From a bacterium (GTDB taxonomy: Bacteria > Sumerlaeota > Sumerlaeia > UBA8349), in NCBI GenBank assembly GCA_013203855.1, contig JABMPG010000525.1, forward strand, positions 1 to 5,522: a stretch of 5,522 nucleotides of DNA, in the 5' to 3' direction. Under the pieces are notes generated by a model. The model had not been told where the DNA came from, did not search any database, and saw only the letters and a list, made by a program, of their open reading frames with translations. Shown here piece by piece: positions 1 to 4,338 of the stretch. Every line of letters begins with the position of its first letter. Position 1 is the first letter of the stretch. The translations under genes were made by a program, and so were the position numbers.

Positions 1-329
1 GACTTCACGACAACAGGCAAAGACTTGTTGCCCGTGTCAGGCTGAGAATCCACCAGCGCCACGGCGTCGAACTTCGAAAAGTCCAGTTTGTTCATGTGCC
101 GCAAGGGCAGACGCAGGTATCGGAGAAGAGCCCGGTTTTCCGCACGACCCACCACGCCCCCGCTCGTGAGAGTAGAAGAAATCCCCTCGGCCTTCGCAAA
201 CTCCCGCAACGCCGCAGCGGAAGCTAGCGCGTCCGGATCCGGATAGTTCTGCATGACAATCACCATCTCCTTCCTGTCATGCAGGAGGGAACGAAGAGCC
301 TTCAGTTTCTGAGGTGTCTTGTCAGGCAT
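1..329 (-). CDS. DHH-family phosphoesterase, NrnA-like (N-terminal part, cut by left edge)
   Basis: Reading the minus strand from the ATG at 329 gives 109 open codons to the window edge, so only the N-terminal third or so is present. Residues 29-36 (YPDPDALA) match DHH motif I, which binds catalytic metal ions. Residues 91-101 (ALVDSQPDTGN) match motif II, with Asp94 as the likely metal ligand. In NrnA-type enzymes this domain cleaves short oligoribonucleotides or pAp with Mn2+ in the cytoplasm; the C-terminal DHHA1 substrate domain would lie outside the window. The usual motif-I histidine is occupied by Gln27, which may be a subfamily feature. The 329 start gives a family-like N-terminus but has no clear Shine-Dalgarno. 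An in-frame ATG before MQNYPDP has AAGGAG upstream but would remove the first strand. The gene lies 48 bases downstream of gpmA on the same strand and may be co-transcribed. The family call is firm; the exact substrate is not. Confidence 0.85.
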   Translation of the reverse strand, partial: MPDKTPQKLKALRSLLHDRKEMVIVMQNYPDPDALASAAALREFAKAEGISSTLTSGGVVGRAENRALLRYLRLPLRHMNKLDFSKFDAVALVDSQPDTGNKSLPVVVK

Positions 330-367
330 AAGAGACAGATAACGGGGCGGCCCGAAAAGCCGCCCCG
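330..367 (-). terminator. GC-rich hairpin between gpmA and the DHH gene; weak terminator or attenuator
   Basis: CGGGGCGGC (343-351) and GCCGCCCCG (359-367) form a perfect 9-bp stem with a 7-base loop. Read on the minus strand, the stem is followed by TTATCTGTCTCTT and then the ATG of the DHH gene. The stem is strong, but the trailing T tract is broken, so termination would be partial at best. It begins 10 bases after the gpmA stop codon. It may end most gpmA transcripts or, in read-through RNA, restrict ribosome access to the next gene. The structure is visible; the function is inferred. Confidence 0.45.
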
Positions 368-377
368 CCCATCGAAG

Positions 378-1124
378 TTACTGGGCTTTCCCCTGATTGG
401 CCACCGCCTCGGCTGCCTTCTTTGCCGCCTCAGGATCGCCAAGATAATAATGCTGAATCGGAGTGAGGTCGTCCGCCAACTCATAGACCAGAGGAATACC
501 CGTCGGAATGTTCAGACCGAGAATCTCCTCCTCGGATACATTGTCCAGATGCTTCACCAGAGCCCGCAGACTGTTCCCATGGGCCACGATCAGCACCCGC
601 TTGCCCGCCTTCACCTGCGGAGCGATCGTCTCTTTCCAGTAGGGGACGAATCGCGCGACCGTATCCTTCAGGCTCTCCGTCAGGGGAAGCTGCTTGCTGG
701 TCAAATCTCTGTAACGCCGATCCCGCGAAGGATGCCGCTCGTCGTTCTCGTCCAACGCCGGCGGGGGGGTGTCATAGGAACGCCGCCAGATCTTCACCTG
801 TTCCTCGCCGTGCTTCTCGGCCGTCTCCGCCTTGTTCAACCCCTGCAACGCCCCATAGTGACGCTCGTTCAGCCGCCAGTCCCGGATAACCGGCAGCCAC
901 ATCTGGTCGATCCCGTCCAGCGTGATCCACATCGTCCGGATAGCCCGCCTGAGAACCGACGTATAGACCAGGTCGAACTCGTACCCGTCCTTGCGCAGCA
1001 GGACACCCGCTGCCTGGGCTTCCTCGCGGCCCTTTTCGCTCAGATCCACATCGGTCCAACCCGTGAACCGGTTGTCCAGATTCCAGGTGCTCTGCCCGTG
1101 GCGGAGCAGGACAATCTTGTGCAT
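378..1124 (-). CDS. gpmA: 2,3-bisphosphoglycerate-dependent phosphoglycerate mutase
   Basis: This cytoplasmic enzyme interconverts 3-phosphoglycerate and 2-phosphoglycerate in glycolysis and gluconeogenesis through a phosphohistidine intermediate. The 248-residue product has the full-length size of the dPGM family. The signature LRHGQSTWN is at residues 7-15, with His9 the residue that is phosphorylated. Other expected active-site residues are Arg60 (LRRAIRT), Glu87 in NERHYGALQGLNK, and His182 in VAHGNSLRAL. The Ala/Lys-rich tail after about residue 230 corresponds to the mobile C-terminal tail of the family. The ATG at 1124 is supported by the family-typical N-terminus (MHKIVLLRHG) and by a good ribosome binding site. 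The gene diverges from the glycosylphosphotransferase gene across a 257-base control region and is followed on the same strand by the DHH phosphoesterase gene. No key residue is missing. Confidence 0.97.
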   Translation of the reverse strand: MHKIVLLRHGQSTWNLDNRFTGWTDVDLSEKGREEAQAAGVLLRKDGYEFDLVYTSVLRRAIRTMWITLDGIDQMWLPVIRDWRLNERHYGALQGLNKAETAEKHGEEQVKIWRRSYDTPPPALDENDERHPSRDRRYRDLTSKQLPLTESLKDTVARFVPYWKETIAPQVKAGKRVLIVAHGNSLRALVKHLDNVSEEEILGLNIPTGIPLVYELADDLTPIQHYYLGDPEAAKKAAEAVANQGKAQ

Positions 1125-1128
1125 GTAA

Positions 1129-1138
1129 CTTCCCCTTT
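1129..1138 (-). promoter_or_regulatory. Ribosome binding site of gpmA
   Basis: On the minus strand AAAGGGGAAG precedes the ATG, with GGGGA six bases upstream of it. This purine-rich site supports the ATG at 1124. It contrasts with the two plus-strand genes, which show no comparable site. Confidence 0.75.
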
Positions 1139-1172
1139 CTCATTGCAGATGGCCACAGTCAAAGCCCTGCAA

Positions 1173-1195
1173 GGCAGACCGCAACCCCGTCTGCC
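1173..1195. repeat. Inverted repeat / hairpin in the gpmA leader
   Basis: GGCAGAC (1173-1179) and GTCTGCC (1189-1195) are perfect inverted repeats of 7 bp around a 9-base spacer. They lie 49 bases upstream of the gpmA start codon. In a gpmA transcript this would be a leader hairpin; as DNA it could be an operator. There is no T tract on either side, so it is not a convincing terminator. I recognise no riboswitch or known operator consensus. Confidence 0.4.
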
Positions 1196-1255
1196 GTATT
1201 CTGCCCATCACCCGCCCTTTCCGCAAAGGAATTGTGCCCCCTCCGTCCAATCTTA

Positions 1256-1265
1256 GGGGGGGGGG
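1256..1265. repeat. Homopolymeric tract of ten G
   Basis: Ten consecutive G residues lie in the noncoding divergent region, 38 bases upstream of the -35 box of the rightward promoter. Runs of this length are prone to slippage in cells and to miscounting in sequencing. The tract lies outside any coding sequence I accept, so length change could act only through transcription. The run is certain; any regulatory role is speculative. Confidence 0.6.
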
Positions 1266-1279
1266 CGTGCGATAGGCGT

Positions 1280-1300
1280 GAATAAATCAAACAGTTATTC
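1280..1300. promoter_or_regulatory. AT-rich dyad upstream of the -35 box; possible operator or UP element
   Basis: GAATAA (1280-1285) and TTATTC (1295-1300) are perfect inverted repeats separated by 9 bases. The dyad ends three bases before the TTGACA -35 box. The spacing of about one and a half helical turns between half-site centres would suit a dimeric activator. The AT-rich stretch could equally act as an UP element for the RNA polymerase alpha subunit. I do not recognise a named consensus. Confidence 0.4.
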
Positions 1301-1303
1301 GAC

Positions 1304-1331
1304 TTGACAGACCAATCGCGGCGACTACAAT
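1304..1331 (+). promoter_or_regulatory. Sigma-70-type promoter for the glycosylphosphotransferase gene
   Basis: A perfect -35 box TTGACA (1304-1309) is followed after 16 bases by TACAAT (1326-1331), which matches five of six -10 consensus positions. Transcription would start near 1338 and leave a leader of about 44 bases before the ATG at 1382. This is the only strong housekeeping promoter I see in the window, and it probably serves both plus-strand genes. Confidence 0.75.
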
Positions 1332-1381
1332 GAGGACAGGCCGCACAGGCCTTTACCTCCGCCCGACGGGCGCCTCGACTC

Positions 1382-2824
1382 ATGCTGAAGGAAAAAGCCT
1401 ACATTCTGGGGAGGGCAAACGCCCTTCTGGACCTCGCCTTGGGCGCGGCGGCCTATTTTATCGCCTACGCCCTGCGCAATTGGGTCCTGGGGCCCTATAT
1501 TCTGCCCAACGTCCTCCGGGCTACTACCCTCTCGGATCATCTCCCTTTGCTCGTCCTCATGCCGCCTCTGGCGGTCGCGTTTCTCATCTCGAACGGACAT
1601 TATTCCTCGCGACGGATTCTGCGTCAGGCGGAAATCCTGCGCCGGGTGGTCATTTCGGTGGGCGAAGCGGCCGTCGCCACCCTCGTTCTCGTCTTCTTCA
1701 TCACGAAAAGCGATCTATCGCGCGGACAGGTCCTCGTCATGTCCGCCGTCCTGATCGGTCTGATCGGCTTAAGCACGCTGATTCTGCGCCGGGTGCTGAT
1801 GCACTTGCGCCGCAAGGGCCACAACTACCGCCGAGTCGTTTTGGTCGGCAGCGCTCAGCCCCTCGTCCACATGATTCACATCCTCGAAAACCATCCATTC
1901 TGGGGCTTCCACATCGAGGCCATCCTGAGCGACGACCCCAGCGATCCTCTCGACGATGGCGAAAAGTACGGCTACCCCGTTCGCGGCAATTTCGTGCGCA
2001 CGCTGGACTTTCTCTGGAGTCGTCACGTGGATGAGGTAATCTTCACCCCCGCCCTCGCATCGTACACCGATCTCGCGCCCATTCTCGAGGGTTGCGAGGA
2101 GATGGGAATCCGCACTCATCTAGCCCTGAACGCCTTCTGGCACAGAATCGCGCAGCCCACTCTTTTCCGTTTTGAAGACACGCCGTTCATCACCTACTCA
2201 CCCCTGCGGCCCATGAATTCGGCGCTGATTCTCAAGTCCGTGATCGATCGGGTGGCCGCGCTGGCGTTCCTTCTCATCCTCTCTCCCTTTTTTCTGGTTA
2301 TCGCCCTGGCGATTCGCCTCACGTCGAAAACGGAAGAGCCCGTGTTCTATGGTCAGACCCGGTGCGGGCTGAATGGACGGCCCTTCACCTGTTGGAAATT
2401 CCGTTCCATGCGTGTCAACGCCGACAAGGAACTGGCGGGCCTGATGAGCCGCAACGAGATGACCGGCGCCGCCTTCAAGATACGTCACGACCCCCGGGTC
2501 ACCCCCCTGGGCCGGTTCTTGCGCAAGTTTTCCCTCGACGAACTGCCCCAGATCTACAATGTCCTGTGCGGCGACATGAGCCTCGTCGGTCCCCGGCCCC
2601 CCCTGCCGGAAGAAGTGCTGAAATACGACCGTTGGCAACGCCGACGGCTGAGCATGAAGCCAGGCATCACGTGTCTCTGGCAGGTCAGCGGCCGCAACCG
2701 TCTTCCGTTTGAAACCTGGATGCAACTCGATCTCCAGTATATTGACAACTGGTCGCTCCTTCTGGATTTCCGCATTCTGGCCCGCACCGTGTTTGTGGTC
2801 CTCACGGGATATGGCGCGATGTGA
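1382..2824 (+). CDS. Exopolysaccharide biosynthesis polyprenyl glycosylphosphotransferase (WbaP/WcaJ type)
   Basis: This inner-membrane enzyme transfers a sugar 1-phosphate from a nucleotide sugar to undecaprenyl phosphate, the first step in building exopolysaccharide, capsule or O-antigen repeat units. The 480 residues show the complete long-form layout. There are four hydrophobic segments at about 12-33, 53-70, 86-107 and 116-137. A Rossmann-like CoA-binding-type domain begins at RRVVLVGSAQ (150-159). A membrane-associated helix at about 287-313 (IDRVAALAFLLILSP onward) leads into the catalytic domain. That domain carries KFRSM (339-343), the catalytic DELPQ (386-390, Asp386 and Glu387), GDMSLVGPRPPLPEE (397-411) and WQVSGR (433-438). 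The ATG at 1382 gives a family-like N-terminus just before the first helix. No Shine-Dalgarno precedes it; the leader instead holds a short GCCC-GAC-GGGC hairpin (1361-1371). A strong promoter lies upstream and a PfkB kinase gene follows after 52 bases. The sugar transferred cannot be read from the sequence. Confidence 0.94.
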   Translation: MLKEKAYILGRANALLDLALGAAAYFIAYALRNWVLGPYILPNVLRATTLSDHLPLLVLMPPLAVAFLISNGHYSSRRILRQAEILRRVVISVGEAAVATLVLVFFITKSDLSRGQVLVMSAVLIGLIGLSTLILRRVLMHLRRKGHNYRRVVLVGSAQPLVHMIHILENHPFWGFHIEAILSDDPSDPLDDGEKYGYPVRGNFVRTLDFLWSRHVDEVIFTPALASYTDLAPILEGCEEMGIRTHLALNAFWHRIAQPTLFRFEDTPFITYSPLRPMNSALILKSVIDRVAALAFLLILSPFFLVIALAIRLTSKTEEPVFYGQTRCGLNGRPFTCWKFRSMRVNADKELAGLMSRNEMTGAAFKIRHDPRVTPLGRFLRKFSLDELPQIYNVLCGDMSLVGPRPPLPEEVLKYDRWQRRRLSMKPGITCLWQVSGRNRLPFETWMQLDLQYIDNWSLLLDFRILARTVFVVLTGYGAM

Positions 2825-2826
2825 TC

Positions 2827-2860
2827 CCCCGCCTGCGGGGCCGTCCGCAACGCACGGCCC
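2827..2860 (+). repeat. Overlapping alternative hairpins between the transferase and kinase genes
   Basis: Two stems share bases in the 52-base gap. CCCCG (2827-2831) pairs with CGGGG (2836-2840) around a 4-base loop. GGGCCGT (2838-2844) pairs with ACGGCCC (2854-2860) around a 9-base loop. Because they share 2838-2840 they cannot both form fully. No T tract follows, so a rho-independent terminator is unlikely. They may tune read-through or protect the 3' end of the upstream message. The pairing is visible; the role is inferred. Confidence 0.4.
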
Positions 2861-2876
2861 TCTGCCATAGCCGACC

Positions 2877-3950
2877 ATGACATTTGATCACCCACCTGAC
2901 ACCGAGCCCCGACCTGACTTCAAGGTTCTCCTGACCGGCGCCCTCCCCCTCGACATCCTGGCATACGTCGACCGCCTGGACTCGAGCGGACAGATCGCCA
3001 TCGAAAGGGTCGGAGGAAGTGTTGGAAATGCCGGAACGGCTCTGCGCCGCCTCGGAGCCTCCTGCACCATCGCCGGAGCAATCGGGGCCGATCCGGAGGC
3101 CGAGACGGTCCGGCAAACAATGGAGCGCGACGGCCTGGACACGCGGTACGTTGAGGAACTGCCCGGCCGGCCCACCCGTCGAATCGTCTTCGAGATCCGG
3201 CGTGAAGCCGACGGAACCGTCTCCCACCGTGGGATTCATCCGTCGGGCTCTCTACCGCCGGCCGCTCCGGGGGATATCTCGACCGGCGCTTGGTCGAGTG
3301 AGGCAATCTCGAATCACCATTGGTTTCATTTCGACGCGGCCAACCGGGCGACGGTCAAGATCGCCCGCGATGCCGCGTCGGCCGGAAAGGTGGTTTCCTA
3401 TGATTTCGGATATCAACCCCGAGGAAGCGTCTCGCGCATCCTCCCGCTGTTGGAACAATGTCACGTCATCCAAACCAACCGCCATCTCGCGCCATTGCTC
3501 AGCCTCGGAGCCCCTCCGTCCTCTCTGCTCGGACGCTATCCGAAACTTCGCTTCCTCCTCATCACGGACGGCGACCGGGGCCTGGAGATCTTCTGGCGCA
3601 ACGGAACGATCCGCCGCAAACTCCGTCGCGCGACTATCCCGGCCCCCCGCGTAATCGACACAATCGGCGCCGGCGACGCCTGCACGGCGCTCCTCATCTG
3701 GTCCCTCCGGAAAATGGCTTTCCAGAATCCCGAGGACATCCGGTTTGACGAAAAACAGGTCCGCGAGACCCTGGACGCGATGGCCGCCGTGAGCGCTCTG
3801 GCCTGCCAGTTCCCCGGAGCCAACGGGTATCTGACGTGGGCGGCGCAAAAGGACTGGAAATTGGAGGATCTGATTCGGGAAATCGTCACAGCGGAGGAGG
3901 TGCCCGAAACATGGCACGTCCCTCCCGAGGTATGGGTAAGGGAATACTGA
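2877..3950 (+). CDS. PfkB/ribokinase-family carbohydrate or nucleoside kinase
   Basis: PfkB kinases transfer the gamma phosphate of ATP to a sugar or nucleoside hydroxyl in the cytoplasm. The 357-residue product has both family signatures. The first is the Gly-rich GGSVGNAGTALRRLGA (46-61), near the substrate-binding Asp26 of GALPLDIL. The second is DTIGAGDACTA (261-271), whose GAGD forms the anion hole, with Asp267 the likely catalytic base. VSYDFGYQPRG (173-183) and LLITDGDRGLEIF (227-239) fit the Rossmann-like core. The NxxE motif that helps place Mg2+ and phosphate in many members appears degraded: Asn201 is present in TNRHLA, but the Glu position is Leu204. About 20-30 extra C-terminal residues make the protein slightly long. 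The ATG at 2877 has no Shine-Dalgarno and was chosen by family fit. The gene follows the glycosylphosphotransferase on the same strand and may feed phosphorylated sugar into nucleotide-sugar supply, but the substrate cannot be assigned. Confidence 0.9.
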   Translation: MTFDHPPDTEPRPDFKVLLTGALPLDILAYVDRLDSSGQIAIERVGGSVGNAGTALRRLGASCTIAGAIGADPEAETVRQTMERDGLDTRYVEELPGRPTRRIVFEIRREADGTVSHRGIHPSGSLPPAAPGDISTGAWSSEAISNHHWFHFDAANRATVKIARDAASAGKVVSYDFGYQPRGSVSRILPLLEQCHVIQTNRHLAPLLSLGAPPSSLLGRYPKLRFLLITDGDRGLEIFWRNGTIRRKLRRATIPAPRVIDTIGAGDACTALLIWSLRKMAFQNPEDIRFDEKQVRETLDAMAAVSALACQFPGANGYLTWAAQKDWKLEDLIREIVTAEEVPETWHVPPEVWVREY

Positions 3951-4248
3951 AGGACAGTTGCCAGCAAGCACCCCTTCACGCCCCAGAGCGCACAGGTTTT
4001 CCAAGAATGGCTATAAAGCCAACGTAGAAGAAACGAATGCACGCAGAAGGACCCAGTGCCACAGGAATCAACATCGACAGAAACCAAACCCGATTACCCA
4101 AAGTCACCTTTCGGACATTCCGCTTTCAGAGCTCGAAAAGGCTCAGTTCCGACATGACTCCCCCGCTGACTCATCGATCTGTCGGCGTAAGTCGCAGGCA
4201 CATTCCGTTGATCCTGCTAATCTCGTCAGAGAACAAAAGACAGAATCT
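3951..4248. other. Noncoding spacer between convergent genes; no gene recognised
   Basis: About 300 bases separate the kinase stop codon from the probable original end of the SPL-like gene. GC falls to about 51% by hand count, against about 60% in neighbouring genes. Open frames here translate to low-complexity, non-family-like sequence and have no ribosome binding site. Visible small structures are a TGGCT-ATAA-AGCCA hairpin (4008-4021), an imperfect palindrome around GAGCTC (4123-4140) and a TGACTC repeat (4155-4160, 4167-4172), all possible by chance. No tRNA cloverleaf and no clear rho-independent terminator for either convergent gene could be found by eye. A heavily decayed gene cannot be excluded. 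Confidence 0.6.
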
Positions 4249-4338
4249 CTACGTCCTCGGCACCGCCGCCGCCCCATCCCAGTCCCGAATCGCCTGAACA
4301 TCCTTCCACGGATTACTCTCAAGCCGCTTCAGACCCGG
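4249..4338 (-). pseudogene. Out-of-frame 3' tail of the SPL-like radical SAM gene
   Basis: The SPL-like frame stops at a TGA (4331-4329). The frame shifted by one base relative to it stays open from about 4338 to a TAG at 4251-4249. It reads PGLKRLESNPWKDV, then QAIRDWDG and a short Ala/Pro/Thr end. This tail has two Trp and balanced charge, unlike typical shadow frames. None of its 29 codons ends in A, matching the third-base habit of the preceding gene. Joining the frames after ACV restores one product, as if one base had been lost in the CCGGG stretch (complement of 4334-4338). No standard slippery heptamer is present, so an indel or a sequencing error is likelier than programmed frameshifting. 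Confidence 0.6.

Noticed and set aside
232..243. Perfect 12-bp palindrome TCCGGATCCGGA
   Set aside because: It lies inside the conserved PDPD codons of DHH motif I and is explained by repeated Pro-Asp codons.
1196..1226. Possible minus-strand sigma-70 promoter for gpmA (TTGCGG, 17 bases, CAGAAT)
   Set aside because: It matches only three of six and four of six consensus positions, too weak to call without transcript data.
1214..1239. Sigma-54-like GGGCAC...TTTGC on the minus strand upstream of gpmA
   Set aside because: The spacing between the -24-like and -12-like elements is two bases too long for the consensus.
279..1256. Long plus-strand open frame (325 codons) opposite gpmA
   Set aside because: It lies antisense to a clear gpmA with all catalytic motifs, has no ribosome binding site, and its translation is Arg/Pro/Leu-rich without any family signature, as expected from GC-rich codon bias.
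2198..2878. Minus-strand open frame opposite the C-terminal half of the glycosylphosphotransferase
   Set aside because: It overlaps the highly conserved catalytic domain on the other strand and looks like a codon-bias shadow.
3252..4004. Minus-strand open frame of 250 codons opposite the PfkB gene
   Set aside because: It is antisense to a gene with both PfkB signatures, and its translation shows no recognisable motif.
4130..4165. Possible tRNA T-arm-like GTTCCGA stretch
   Set aside because: No matching acceptor, D or anticodon stems could be found around it.
3958..4297. Plus-strand frames in the spacer after the PfkB gene
   Set aside because: They have no ribosome binding site, low-complexity Arg/Ser/Pro-rich translations, and run into the antisense of the SPL-like gene tail.
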